Below, piece after piece: positions 1 to 10,925 of a DNA stretch of 64,000 bases. The stretch lies in NCBI GenBank assembly GCA_036898135.1, contig CM072522.1, positions 34,422,451-34,486,450 of the forward strand. Direction: 5' to 3'. The translations under genes and the position numbers were made by a program. Source of the DNA: Oncomelania hupensis. Its lineage: Eukaryota; Mollusca; Gastropoda; Littorinimorpha; Pomatiopsidae. The number at the start of each line of letters is the position of its first letter. The first letter of the stretch is position 1. The notes beneath the pieces were generated by a model. The model made no database searches. It saw only the letters and a list, made by a program, of their open reading frames with translations, and was not told where the DNA came from.

Positions 1-1013
1 GAGGTGGGTGTGTGTGTGTATGGAGAGGGGGAGAAGGGGTGTTCTTGACCTGTCCCAGTTTAACTCCCTTTCGTCCCAGTTTTACTCCCTTTTATTATTT
101 TATAGGTGTGTGTGTGGGGTGTGTGTGTGGCTATTATAAACCTGTATCAGTTTAACTCCTCTGTAATGTTTTGTAGAGGTGTAGTGTGTGGGAGATGGGA
201 GGAGGTTCTTGACTTGTCCAAGATAAACTCCCTTTAGTTTTCATAGAGGTGTGGGGATCCTGCCCCAGTTTAACTCCCCTGTAAGGTTTTAACGGTGTGT
301 ATGGGGGTTGGTTGGCAGTTTTGGCTCTGCCCCAGTTTAACTACTCTGTAGTGTTTTATACGTTTGTTTGGAGGGTGTTCTGGATCTGGCCCTCTTCAAC
401 TCCACTGTAGTTTTTTTTTCTTTAACTCCCTTATAGTGTGTTATGGGGATTGGGAAGGGGGGGGGGGGAGGAGGCCCAGTTCAACTCCCCTGTTTAGCTT
501 TAGTGTATTTAGTGTGCTTTGACCTATTTCACTCGAACTACCCTGTCGTGTTTTATAAGGGCTGTGGACCTATCCTAGCTTAACTCAAAAGTTTTATAGA
601 TGTTTGGGATATGTACTGGACTTGTCTTGGGGTATGTTTCTTGACTTGTCTAGTTTTACTTCCCGTAGTGCTTTATAGGTGTGTTGGGTTGGGGTGAGAG
701 CTCTTCTGTCCCGGTCCCAGTTTAAACTCCCAGTTTTATTCCCTTTTAGGGTTTTAGTGTATTTTAGGTAGGTGGTGGTGGCTATTCTAAACATGTGCCT
801 GTTTAACTCCTTTGTATGTTTTATAGAGTTGTATGGGGGATGCTCTTGACCTGTCCCAGTTTAACTTCCTTAGATTTCATAGCAGAGGTGTTTGAGGAGG
901 GTGGGTGGGCGTGTTCGATACTTGGCCCATCTTAACTCCTCTGTAGCGTTTGATAATTATGGGTGTGTGGCTTTTGAATCTGTACCACTTTAACTCCCCT
1001 GTAATGTTATAAC

Positions 1014-1049
<36 letters not shown>

Positions 1050-1650
1050 TGTGGGTGGGTTGGCTATTCAGGCCCTGTCTCAGTTTTACTCGCCTGTAGT
1101 GTTTTCATAATTGTGTTAGGAAGCAGTCCTGGATCTGGTTCTCTTCAAATCTCCTGTAGTGTTCCCTCTTTAACTCCCTTATAATGTGTTGTGGGTTTGT
1201 TGGAGGAGGGTGGGGAAGGAGGAGGGGGGGGGGGGGGGGGGTCGAGCCCTGTCCCAGTTCAACTCCCGTGTTACATTTTCTAAGAAAATCAAGGGTTGTT
1301 CTGGACTTGTCCCAGTTTAACTCTCCCATTTAGCTTTTTTGTATTTAGTGAGCTTGGGGCTGACCTGGATCTGTCCCAGTTTAACTCCCTTGTCGTATTT
1401 TATAGGGGCTGTGGACCTATCCCAGTTTAACTCTATTTTTTGTAATATTAGTTTTTAGTTATGTTCTGGAGTTGTTCCAGTTTTAATCCCCTGTAGTGCT
1501 GTATAGGTGTGATGGGGTGGGAGCTGCTCTGTCCCTGTCCCAGTTAAACTCCCAGGTGAACTGTTTTGGACTAGTCCCAGTTTAACTCAAATATTGTGTG
1601 GGGAGGGGGTTGTTCTGGACCTGTTCTGTTTTAACTCCCCAAAGACTGGT
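1..1650. repeat. Degenerate tandem repeat region
   Basis: The stretch is built from diverged copies of a unit with the core cccagtttaactccc followed by a ctgtagtgttttata-like segment and a GT-rich spacer. The core recurs roughly every 60 to 110 bases (for example near 53, 145, 260, 325, 850, 990, 1315, 1375, 1425 and 1575). A pure GT run lies at about 1014-1045 and a G run near 1226-1241. No frame shows protein-like composition. It reads as an old minisatellite or satellite edge with indels between copies. Confidence 0.75.
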
Positions 1651-2032
1651 TATTTTGAGTAGAAGCGTATCGGTTATACTGGTGGGGACTGATTTGGTAT
1701 AGAAGGGGGTCCCTTTTGGGCCATAACCAATAACTCCCGGGTTGTTAATCTGGGCATGGACGGAAACTACTCCTGGGAGTAAAAGTGGTAAGGGAGTCAT
1801 TTCAGCTCGTAACATCGGCATTAAGGGTATCCCCTATGCTGGTCTTGAAGTTATTAAAGGTCCCAAGTATTTTTTTTTCTTTCCCAGATGCTTTCCAGCC
1901 CATCGGATGGCGCTTACCTCACTAATGTGGATTTATAAACTCTTCGATGATCAAACTATGTGGCGTAAAACGTTGTTTTTTTAATGACTTTACTCACTCA
2001 TAATTTATTTCTCATGTTTTCTGTCTTGACAG
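1651..2032. other. Unassigned sequence before a terminal exon
   Basis: This is probably intron of the gene whose last exon begins at 2033. A polypyrimidine run ending in an AG near 1888 could be another acceptor, followed by a short open stretch up to about 1950, but its phase and content do not allow a firm exon call. I see no repeat or RNA gene. Confidence 0.3.
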
Positions 2033-2207
2033 ATGCGTCCATAACGTACGCGACACACTGTTGGAGGAAAAGCGATCTGTGGAGCTGTCTAACCAGTGCA
2101 GGAAGAATGGTTCCCGCTTTCACGACTACCACTGTCGCTGCTACGCTTTCTGGTCTGGGGCCTGCTGCAGTGACTTTCAGACATCCAAATTAGCAACTTG
2201 CCAATAG
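2033..2207 (+). CDS. Last exon of a cysteine-rich host protein (partial)
   Basis: A consensus acceptor (tcttgacag) ends at 2032. From 2034 a frame stays open for 57 codons to a TAG at 2205-2207. The encoded tail has seven cysteines, including HCRCY and a CC pair, in a charged and aromatic context, which suggests a secreted or extracellular disulphide-bonded domain. The exon starts with one leftover base, so it joins an upstream exon outside or poorly visible here. I do not recognise the family. It is the only feature in the first 17 kb that looks like a normal host exon unrelated to mobile DNA. Upstream exons are not identified, so the full protein is unknown. Confidence 0.55.
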
Positions 2208-2680
2208 GCTGTTGCCAATGCAATGTACTGGTGAAATGGATCATGTGACTGGCAACCACGGGAACTTGACTTCTGCACACATATCAGGCGTTCTGGTTGG
2301 GAGTTGATAAGAACAGTTCGGAAGAATGTAAATACGATGAAGACGAATCATGTCATGTACCTGGGGACCGTACCTAGCCGTGGAAAATCTTAATCATATA
2401 GGTGTGCGAGCGCTTAGGGCAAGCTAGTTATAGGTTTTATTGTTCGAGTAATTGTAGGCCTATGTGTGTGCGTGCGTGTGTATAGGTGTGTTTGTGTGTG
2501 CGTGTGTGTGCGTTTGAGCGCGCGAGGTATGCGAAAAAAACGTGTATCTTGGGTGTATATGATGTTATATGCTTTTAAAATTATTATCTGCTTTTAGCTT
2601 GTAAATTAAAAATGTATTTGTTTATTATGAATGAGGATTCCGCTTTGATGAGGTAATAAAGATTTATTGAACTGAACTGT
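2208..2680 (+). other. 3' UTR with polyadenylation signal
   Basis: After the stop at 2207 no frame stays open. A canonical AATAAA lies at 2655-2660, followed by a T-rich stretch, which fits the end of the cysteine-rich gene's transcript. A GT/GC-rich simple stretch (about 2463-2525) sits inside. 2681-2988 holds nothing I can name. Confidence 0.5.
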
Positions 2681-2988
2681 AGGTTTGGTTGTGCGCTGTA
2701 AAAAATAAATATTAGTTTAAGCCAAGATTATAATACAAACTTTCATTTTTGTTGTATGTATGAGTGCAAGTGAAGTATAGTAATGCTATGCTAATCCATC
2801 TTTGGCTCTATGTAACTATCTTAGACTACGAAGGACATAACAGTTTTATATCATTAACATAAGTAAAATGCATCTTTTGAATAGTCTTAAGTTATGTAGA
2901 AAAGGAACTGATAACTCGGCGTTCACAATGAAAGTTTCCCGTCAAAGGTGACAGTACCACACTGTCATATATTTGAAGGGAAGGTGAT

Positions 2989-3101
2989 GCTGTCAACGTT
3001 GACATTGTCACTCTGCCTCATGCTGTCAACGTTGACAGTGTCACATTGCCTCATGCTGTCAACGTTGACAGTGTCACTCTGCCTCATGCTGTCAACGCTG
3101 A
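2989..3101. repeat. 33 bp minisatellite
   Basis: Three near-identical 33 bp units and a partial fourth, each starting gctgtcaacgttgaca and ending tgcctcat. Only a few substitutions separate the copies. The core tgtcaacgttgaca is itself palindromic. The 90 bases after it hold no recognisable feature. Confidence 0.9.
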
Positions 3102-3191
3102 CGGGAAGTCTTCCTTCGGGAACACTGCGTTATTAGTTCTAAATCTACAAGATCATCCAATGTTCGGAAACGATAACCTTTTCAACAGTTT

Positions 3192-3962
3192 GAAGTTTGC
3201 GGAATGGACTCCTTGGCACTGTTTATAACTACAACAGTGTAGAGCTGTATTGGGTCTATGGCATGTGAAAATTCCTGTTTCTTAACACGTAAGTGAACCT
3301 CTAGACAGGTTGGAAAACAGATTCCAGTTAACTTGTTTCAGTTTCCACCTGCCATGAGTTTGCTCAAGGTTGTCTGAATCATGTTTTAATAAAACCGGAA
3401 AATGATCCCTGCCATGGAGATCTTCTAAAACTGTCCATTTAAAATCCAAAAGTATGGAGGGATAACAGATCGATATATCAACGTGTGATAAAGAAGCAGT
3501 TCTTGAACAGGAAAAAGTTGGAGCACCCTCGTTCAAAGCTACCAGATGTAATGAGTCCAAAATGTCCTCAACTACTTTCCCCTGAGAATCGGTACGATCG
3601 CTGCCCCACAGGGGAGAGCGTCCATTAAAGTCTCCCAACATCAAAGAAGGGGTAGGTAATTGTTGGATCAAATTCTCAAGGTCATTTTTATTTACATTTA
3701 TTGATGGGGTCAGATATATGGAACATACTGTAAGTGACCTAAAAAGAGATACTCTGGCTTCCACTTCTGGTAAACTTGTGTTGAGTGAAATTGGGTGAAA
3801 TGGGACGTTTCTATGAATAAAGAGTGAAACGCCTTTGGAAGATAGACAATCTAGTGATGAGTAACTAGACATATAGCCTATATAGGCTGTCTCTCTGACA
3901 AGAGAGTCTCCTGAATGGCCAACACATCAGGTCGATGCTCTGTCAGCATACAGCATAACTCC
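3192..3962 (-). mobile_element. N1 LINE fragment: endonuclease domain piece (split copy)
   Basis: The minus strand encodes part of the apurinic-like endonuclease (EEP) domain of the N1 LINE, with the GDFNGRSPLWGSDRTDSQG block and the GRDHFPVLL end (ORF 3872-3282), clearly diverged from the full-length copies at 35467 and 55654. The fragment ends at 3962 inside the N-terminal part of ORF2. The next bases of the same reading (aatttgcccttatc) reappear at 6768-6781, so 3963-6767 is later N1 DNA inserted into this copy. It lacks RT and is non-functional. Confidence 0.85.
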
Positions 3963-4816
3963 TCAATACAATACAATACAAGGTTATTGCTTTAGGTCCA
4001 GCGGACTCTTCCGAGCCAAATCAGGACCAGAGAGACGTTATCTTAAAATATTATAAAATGTTTCAAGTCTTAAAAAACAAGCCTGTTATTCTTAAATACA
4101 CAAACAAACTTTCACATGACACCTCTTTAAGAAACTTCTTGAAAACTGATGTATTAAAAATATATTCTCTTTCTTCAATCAAATCACTAAATTCAGTCCT
4201 AATAAAATCCAAACTAAACAAAACATGTCGATATGATTTATATGCGATAAAACAAACCAACATCATGTAAAAATTGAAACAGATGTTGACCATTACATAC
4301 TTTAAAAATCTCTTTGAAAGGTATGGAACCAAAATATGTTTCCCTTTCCTCAATCAAATCAGCACATTCAGACATGAAATGGCGAACGGAAAAAGATTGA
4401 TCACATGCAAAGCACCATGGTGGTTCTTCTCCTTTTAAAAGGAAACTGTGGGTGACATAAGTATGCCCAATATGAAGGCGAGATAACACTGTTTCTTCTT
4501 TGCGAGTGGATGCAAAGTTAGGCAAAGAAGTGGACAAATCCGGAAGAATTTGAAATAATTTGTTGTTGACATGGTTAGACCAGTCAGTCTGCCACAGTTG
4601 TTTACAATAAGAACCAGTCATACAACGTAGGTCAGAGTAGGGCACAAACTGGAAAATCTCTGGAGGGAAATCGAGATGCAGAGCATCTTTAGCCGCCCTG
4701 TCTACTGCAATATTGCCGCGGATGCCCATGTGACCAGGGACCCACATAAAAACTATCTTTTTACCCTCAGAAACAAGTTGTGTATGGAGGTCATGGATCT
4801 CTGCCAGAAAAGGGTG
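3963..4816 (-). mobile_element. N1 LINE, 5'-truncated 3' end
   Basis: On the minus strand this is the 3' end of the N1 LINE. It has the tail of tattg repeats (seen on the plus strand as aatacaatacaatacaagg at 3963), the 3' UTR, and the last part of ORF2 (ORF 4828-4238). That ORF carries the RNase H motif VPGHMGIRGNIAVDRAAKDA and the C-terminal Cys/His cluster (CFACDQSFSVRHFMSEC). The upstream part is missing, as expected of 5'-truncated target-primed insertion. It abuts another N1 tail at 4817. Confidence 0.88.
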
Positions 4817-6767
4817 TACAAGATACAAGATTATTGCTTTAGGTCCAGCGGACTCTTTCGAGCCAAATCAGGACCAGAGAGACGTTATCTTAAAATATTA
4901 TAAAATGATTCAAATCTTAAAAAACAAACCTGTTACTCTTAAATACTCAAACTTTCACACGACACCTCCTTAAGAGTCTTCTTTAAAACTGATGTATTAA
5001 AAATATAATCTCTTTCTTCAATCAAATCACTAAATTCAGTCCTATCAATAAAATCCAAACCAAACAAAACATGTCGATATGATTTATATGCGATAAAACA
5101 AACCAACATCATGTAAAAATTGAAACAGATGTTGACCATTACATACTTTAAAAATCTCTTTGAAAGGTATGGAACCAAAATATGTTTCTCTTTCCTCAAT
5201 CAGATCAGCACACTCAGACATGAAATGGCGAACGGAAAAAGATTTATCACATGCAAAGCACCATGGTGGTTCTTCTCCTTTTAAAAGGAAACTGTGGGTG
5301 ACATAAGTATGCCCGATATGAAGGCGAGACAAAACTGTTTCTTCTTTGCGAGTGGATGCAAAGTTAGGCAAAGAATCTGACAAATCCGGGAGAATTTGAA
5401 ATAATTTGTTGTTGATATGGTTAGACCAGTCAGTCTGCCACAGCCGTTTACAATAAGATCCAGTCATACAACGCAGATCAGAGTAAGGAATAAATTGGAA
5501 AATCTCTGAAGGGAAATAGAGATCCAATCATCTTTAGCCGCCCTGTCTACTGCAATGTTGCCGCGGATGCCCATGTGACCAGGTACCCACATAAAAACTA
5601 TCTTTTTGCTCTCAGAAACAAGTTGTGTATGGAGGTCATGGATCTCTGCCAGAAAAGGGTGTGATATCTTTCTCGTGGAAAGAGCCTGAAGTGCTGACAA
5701 TGAATCGGACATGATCAAAAACGAGGTTCTTTTGGATTGATAAACTTGTTTCAGAGCGAGATGAATTGCCTTGAGCTCAGCTGTATAAACAGAACAAAAA
5801 TCAGGTAAACGCTGTTGCAAAGGCTTGTCTAAGTGTCTCCCAGAGACAGACGCAGCAGCAACTGAATCTCCTTTCTTTGACCCGTCTGTAAAAAGTTTTT
5901 CATATCCTGGGTATAAGGCACACTGTTCTAAATAAAGTTGGTTATAAACGGTTTCAGATGTAGTGTTTTTGAGGAAAGCGGACAATTGCCAATTAATGTT
6001 GGGGGTACATAATTTCCATGGAGGAGCTTCAGTCCGAAGCTCATCATCGTTGATGGAAGCAACATCAATGCCTGCTTTTTCCAAATGAGCCTGCATTCTG
6101 ATGCCAAATGGAGGAATTGTGTTAGGTTTGGCTTCAAATTTCTGAACAAGATCTGAGTTGAAAACACAGTCATAAGCAGGGTTCATGGGATCAGTTTTTA
6201 ATTTTAGATAATAATTCAGTGACAGTTTTGTACGTCTGAGCTCCAGCGGGGGTTCGTTAGCTTCCACGTATAGGCTTTCAGAAGGGGAGGTGCGAAAAGC
6301 ACCCAAAGCAATGCGTAGTGCCTGATGAGCAACTGGATCTAACATCTTAAGATAAGATTTTCTAGCAGAACCATAAACAATGCAACCATAGTCTAACTTG
6401 GATCTAATTAAAGAACGATATAACAGCAATAAAGTTTTCTTGTCAGCACCCCAGTCTGTACCACTAATAACCTTGAGCAGGTTGCAGGCCTGTTGACATT
6501 TAGTTTTCAAATTTTTCAGATGAGGAAGGAAGGATATCCTTTGATCAAAAATAACACCCAAAAATTTGACTTGTTGGACCGCCTTTATTAGAGTTTTATT
6601 GAGGATAATAGTAGGGTCTTGAATAATTCCCCGGTGCTTGGAAAAGTGAATACATTCAGTTTTTGCTTCAGAAAATTTAAAACCATTTTGTAAAACCCAG
6701 TCTTCAACGGCCTTGACACATAACTGTAGCTGACGTTCTGCAGATGCCAAAGTTTTACCTTTGGCTA
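4817..6767 (-). mobile_element. N1 LINE, longer 5'-truncated copy with frameshift
   Basis: The minus strand encodes the RT thumb/connection region, RNase H and C-terminal cluster of N1 ORF2. The frame runs from 6750 to 5464, then breaks near 5525 where the sequence coding for KDALHLDF in the intact copies has lost bases, and continues in another frame (5527-5084). The RNase H aspartate block TDGSKKGDS and the DSLSAL motif are present. The 5' end stops at the palm/thumb border, so this copy has no catalytic RT motif. The 3' tail is atypical (atacaagattattgc). Confidence 0.88.
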
Positions 6768-6775
6768 CAATTTGC

Positions 6776-6896
6776 CCTTATCATTCATAAACATCATCAT
6801 TGTGAGTTAATAAGTTGATTTACATCACCATCATATTCAGAGTGTACGTATTTATGGTGCAAAAGCGCGCGTGTTTCTCATTCTTGATGCTGTGAC
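6776..6896. repeat. Leading partial copy of the 1.4 kb RING-exon module
   Basis: This segment matches the last ~120 bases of the module units ending at about 11702 and 15230 (tcattcataaacatcatc through the gtgac before the LTR). The border with the N1 scrap has a shared cttatc, compatible with microhomology joining. It marks unit 0 of the tandem array; the rest is lost. Confidence 0.8.
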
Positions 6897-7610
6897 TGTC
6901 ACAGACTGCCTTGGGCAGGTGCGCTAAATTTAGTATAAATTAAGATTCCAGACTACAGGCAGTCTGAGCAATAGAAATATTAACCATCACAACACAAACA
7001 TAATAATTTGACACCAGTCAGTAACTGAGGGAATCAATACTATTTTTATTCCATGTATCCAAAATACTCAAAAGCATCTCAACAATTAATGGAAATTCAT
7101 ATACAAGATTTTACATATAAAATTTAATAAAATAATAAAGAAATTAACCCCTTTTATTCACCCCCGAAAATACAAATTCATTTCAAATAACCCAGGCACA
7201 CAATATACGGCATTCAGTTCATTCATACTGTACTACCCTACGCTAACAAACTACTACCAACCCTCAGTTCCCACACTAGGCCTATTCTACACTATACACC
7301 CCCAGAAGACACACACACAGGCATACCTACAAAACTATCACTCACTTTGAGACACGACTCCGACCGGTCATTACAAGCATCAATAAACCTGTAAATATTA
7401 TAAAATGAAATTAGCACTGCTAACTATATATATATAAATTATAATAATTTCCGAAACCGAATTCTTTCAAAATAAGACTTCTGATAAAATAATCTAACTC
7501 GCCTTTCAACAACCGGTCGGACCGCCTCCCAAAGATACGCTCTCTCTCTCAGTCATACGCATCTTCTACATTCCCTAACCAACTGTTGTTGGTGTTGTTT
7601 GTAGATTATA

Positions 7611-8741
7611 CAGAGGTGCCTACCCCCAGTCTGACCATTTGTGTACTGGCTGCATGAAAAATGTGTATTTTGTGTAATGTCAGATTTCGCGCAACTCGCA
7701 ACATTTGATCAAAGAATTATTGTCATGAAAACTGCCACATTCACAAAACATCAATTCATACTAATTCCAGCTCACCATTTTAATCCTCTCATGAAACAAA
7801 ATAATATAGAACTCAACAAGTTATGGTCACAAATGCACACTAATATATTATTTTTGTGTTGTATTTTACTCCATACCCCTCCACCCCCTCCTCCTCCAAA
7901 GGATCTTCATATTTTCCAATAATTAATTAATATGAATTATGAATATATATAAATGCATCATTATTTTCGTATATTCTGCTAAAACTGGCAACACTTTTTG
8001 TTTTCTGAGCATACTAGAGTGTTCTGCATTTTGTTGTGTAAATACAGTGCCTTTTTATCCACTTTGTATTAATTTTAGACACCTGAGGCTGAGCCACTTT
8101 TGGGGAAAACGCGTTTTATTTTATGTGAGGGTTACCTACATTGAACAGTTGTATGAGTGCTTTAATATTGACCTATTTTAACAATTTAAATTTTTTTTAA
8201 TCTTCTAAAGGTTTGTACTATAATTATAATAAAAACAAAATAAAACATCCTGAACCAAAATAAAATGTTTGTCCGTAATACCTAATCTAAGTGTCGCTGA
8301 ATGTCGTATGAAGAGCAATGCTGAACTCTTTGTTGCAGTGAGCATAATTAACTCCTTTTGAAGATTCGATTATTCCTCAAAAACGTTCACGGTATTCGCT
8401 TAAGAAATGTTGTGGCGCTTTTTGCTTACTTGCAACCTTATCCCGCTTTTCTTCAGACTCGCTCTCATCGTCACTCTCGTGTAAACGCTTTCGCGACACC
8501 ATGTTTAGCACAATGGCGGATACAAAGTCTCGCACTACCTCTCACGCACGAGATTTCACTTTTGCGCATGCGCTCTAGGGTCAGCAAGTAAATAAAATAG
8601 CAGATCGAAACATATAAAATCAGTGTGATTTTTTTTTTTAACACCACGAAAATGCGTATTTTTAAGGAATTGCTCGTATTGTCGTATTTTATGTTGAAAA
8701 TTCGTAAAAATACGCGCCAGCGCGTACGGTAGGCACCTCTG
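7611..8741. mobile_element. hAT-like non-autonomous DNA transposon
   Basis: The ends are a perfect 14 bp terminal inverted repeat, CAGAGGTGCCTACC at 7611-7624 and its complement ending at 8741. Identical flanks gattata occur at 7604-7610 and 8742-8748; hAT elements make 8 bp duplications and the eighth base differs here (a versus g). The right subterminal region has several cgtattttt-like repeats. There is no transposase-like frame in 1131 bp. The superfamily is inferred from the CAGxGG start and duplication length. Confidence 0.75.
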
Positions 8742-8748
8742 GATTATA

Positions 8749-8931
8749 GTCACACGACACTTTCGCATATAGGTGACTACTGGACCGATTTATACTGACA
8801 CCAGCGGGCCAGTTGCTGGTAAAGGGGAAAATATTATGATCACACGTTGACCAATCCAGGATTCGAACCAGCGACCTTTCGGTTACTAGCAAGACGCTCT
8901 TACCAACTGAGCTACCCGGCCCCACTCTCTA
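8749..8931 (-). mobile_element. tRNA-derived SINE (minus strand), split by the hAT-like element
   Basis: On the minus strand the head (about 8931 down to 8855) contains a box A (TAGCTCAGTTGG) and a box B (GGTTCGAATCC) at tRNA spacing, but the T stem and acceptor stem do not pair, so it is not a tRNA gene. A ~100 bp unrelated body follows. The tail continues at 7588-7603 beyond the hAT-like insertion with an ACAAC-rich end. aactgtt at 7581-7587 and 8932-8938 may be its target duplication. Confidence 0.65.
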
Positions 8932-8933
8932 AA

Positions 8934-8990
8934 CTGTTATGTTATGTTATTAGTTTATAGTCCCCTCTCTTCCCAATAAGGATTTTCTAA
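8934..8990 (-). mobile_element. ATAAC-tailed retroposon end (minus strand)
   Basis: On the minus strand the block ggggactataaactaataac followed by repeats of ataac resembles the 68 bp insert at 53119-53186, which ends the same way. It looks like the 3' end of a further retroposon family, 5' border unclear. Confidence 0.35.
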
Positions 8991-9132
8991 ACTGCCCAGC
9001 ATCCCCCCGTTATATACTCCCGTTTACGTCACACAAAAAAATCGTTTTGATTGGTTATCCAATCACTACATGCTTAGCACATGCAACACGACTTCTCTAC
9101 GATCATAACAACTTACCCACGGTTTCGTGACA

Positions 9133-9854
9133 TCACCCCCTCACCCCCATAAAAAATAAAAATTGAGGAAGCGAAAATTTTTTATTTTTAAATCAAAACG
9201 ACTTCTGTCAACCCCCTTGAAAACATTACAACCGCTAAGTCACCAAAGTGTGAATACCAATAGAGCAAAAAATTAAGAAGTGAAGCTTTTTATCTTAAAG
9301 CCACCCTTTATAGTAGAAGCGATACCTTTCCAAACTTCTACTTTGCTCATGAATAGGAAGCGAATACCATACATGCTCCCATAATTTGTAAATGTCAACC
9401 TCTAGCATTCACAAACATATATGCTAACCTAGGATATAAGCATATATAACAACTCACACCATACTAGCCTGAAGTAAAGTTAACAGAAAAGCTTGCATAC
9501 AGCCGATCTTCAACAGATTTAATAGTTGTTAAAAAAAAATTCACAAAATACTACTAACTAAAAAAACATTTTAAATATCAGAAGAAGAAAGTGATGCCGC
9601 CGCTCCCCGGAGTGTTGTTGAAGTGTCCTCTCACATGGGTAGAAATGTCCCCCCTCATAGTTACTGTTGACTGTTCTTGCACAGTCATATTATACGTCAA
9701 CTGGTCATAAGGCCGAGTCCACAAATCTCACATTGGCCACACCAGTTCATAGTTTTTAGTCACACAGCTGAACTCTCGTAATCCTGCAACTGTGAAAGTC
9801 TTCAGCAGACACATGCATAAAACATATTTAATATACAACAACCCATAAATGGAT
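9133..9854 (-). mobile_element. Gypsy internal noncoding remnant with polypurine tract
   Basis: Between the LTR and the pol fragment there is no open frame; the integrase expected downstream of RNase H is absent. The polypurine tract lies at 9133-9155 next to the LTR. The rest is AT-rich with no motif I can assign. Confidence 0.5.
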
Positions 9855-10340
9855 TCATTCCACCAGTCGAGAGTTTACGTCAGCCTCATAATTAACACTT
9901 CCAGCAATAGGCAAGACAGTGAATGAATAATCTTGAAGAGCAAGAGCCCATCGTAAAACACGACTGTTTGTCTTGCTTGACTTTGTCAAAACAGTAAGAG
10001 GCTTATGATCCGTCTCAACAATGAAATGACGTCCAAACAAGTATCGCTGAAACTTTTCAATCGCCCAGACTAAAGCAAGACATTCTCTCTCAATAGTAGA
10101 ATATCTGACTTCACGATCGAGAAGTTTCCTACTGGCATACAGAATCGGATGCAAGTGACCATCATTGCCAAGTTGCAAAAGCACCGCGCCAATTCCAATG
10201 CCAAAAGCATCAGTGCGCACAGTGAATGTTTTTTTGAAGTCGGGCAAAGTCACAACCGAACCACTTGACAAAATGCGTTTTATAGTGTCAAAAGCAACCT
10301 GACACTCAGGTGTCCAACGAACTTTGTTAATTGCATACAC
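9855..10340 (-). pseudogene. Gypsy pol fragment: RT thumb and RNase H
   Basis: The 161-codon minus-strand frame begins after the RT palm and runs through the RNase H of a Ty3/Gypsy polyprotein. TDAFGIGIGAVL carries the first catalytic Asp, the IERECLALVWAIEKF block carries the Glu, and VETDHKPL the next Asp. It stops after NYEADVNSR, where intact elements continue into the integrase. Protease, RT palm, integrase and gag are all missing. The right edge (about 10329) joins abruptly to the start of a RING-exon module unit, so the element was truncated by deletion or recombination. It is closest in feel to metazoan Gypsy elements; I cannot assign a lineage. Confidence 0.85.
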
Positions 10341-10619
10341 CGCCTATTTATTAAGAATTCGGAGGCAACCGCGGCAGGTGGTGCGGCACCCCCTGAAATC
10401 ATTGCGTATTTTGGGGTAAGGGCCGCATACGGATCCTCCCGTGCGTTGACAGAGACGTACAGGGAGATGATGGAGCGGAGGATGTGCAGGATTTGTATGA
10501 ATAAGGAGATCATCGCGACTCAGGAGACATTCCAAACACGGCATGAACTAGTGCAAGGCACACCAGTTTGGGATAATCGACCAAGAAGGATACAGAGAGC
10601 TCCTTTAGGTACGGGGTGA
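10329..10619 (+). CDS. Exon with the start of an IAP-type RING finger (unit 1, partial)
   Basis: The plus-strand frame is open from the unit border to TGA at 10617-10619 and shows ALTETYREMMERRMCRICMN followed by KEI. The CRIC pair and the preceding basic helix are typical of the first zinc-binding pair of IAP-family C-terminal RING fingers (E3 ubiquitin ligases that restrain apoptosis). The rest of the RING is absent; the sequence continues as unrelated residues (IIATQETFQ) to a consensus donor, gtgagt, at 10616-10621. So either the exon encodes a truncated RING fused to a new tail, or the unit is a dead fragment. Minus-strand frames here are shadows. The gene start is not visible. Confidence 0.5.
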   Translation, partial: NCIHRLFIKNSEATAAGGAAPPEIIAYFGVRAAYGSSRALTETYREMMERRMCRICMNKEIIATQETFQTRHELVQGTPVWDNRPRRIQRAPLGTG

Positions 10620-10737
10620 GTCAGCCGGAACGTACGGGTGGAAGCTTTCGCTGACTCAGAGTCCAGTAACCAAGGTCGTCCACTGGGCGTTACCCGTGGG
10701 GGAAGCCATTTTGCTTTCACGAACCGTTGGGTTCACT

Positions 10738-10925
10738 TCTTCATGCGCCATCGTGGGTACGTGTTTAGCTAGGCTATACTAGGCTAACAGATGCCAGATA
10801 GATAGCTATGTAGGTACAGATAAACAATAATAATATTCATGCGCCATCGTGGGAACGTTTTTAGCTAGGCTATACTAGGCTAACAGATGCCAGATAGATA
10901 GCTATATAGGTAAACAAAACAATAA
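10738..10925. repeat. Two ~95 bp direct repeats within module units
   Basis: The block starting catgcgccatcgtgggtacg and running through gctaggctatactaggctaa and atagatagctatgtagg occurs twice head to tail in unit 1, with small changes. The same pair is present in unit 2 (about 14212-14400); unit 3 keeps only the first copy because of a deletion. Confidence 0.85.

Larger units (their letters stand above)
6897..9132 (-). mobile_element. Gypsy-type LTR (3' LTR, minus strand)
   Basis: Read on the minus strand the block starts TGTCACGAAACC at 9132 and ends GTCTGTGACA at 6897, giving TG...CA ends and a 6 bp terminal inverted repeat (TGTCAC/GTGACA). It is directly preceded (plus-strand 9133-9155) by a purine tract on the minus strand, GGGGGTGAGGGGGTGA, the expected polypurine tract. 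The base pairs gtgac at 6892-6896 fit a 5 bp target duplication, but the other flank is lost. The LTR is long because a SINE (about 8749-8931) and a hAT-like element (7611-8741) lie inside it. The first LTR is not in the window. Confidence 0.75.

Noticed and set aside
3282..6750. CRISPR-like regular repeats
   Set aside because: Repeated segments here are LINE copies; no short regularly spaced repeats, and the DNA is eukaryotic.
8855..8931. A tRNA gene on the minus strand
   Set aside because: Boxes A and B are good, but the T stem has mismatches and the acceptor halves do not pair; a SINE body follows.
10280..10720. Minus-strand frames of 60-80 codons in each RING module unit
   Set aside because: They are shadows: the plus strand carries the CRICMN RING start with splice sites, and the minus frames have no domain.
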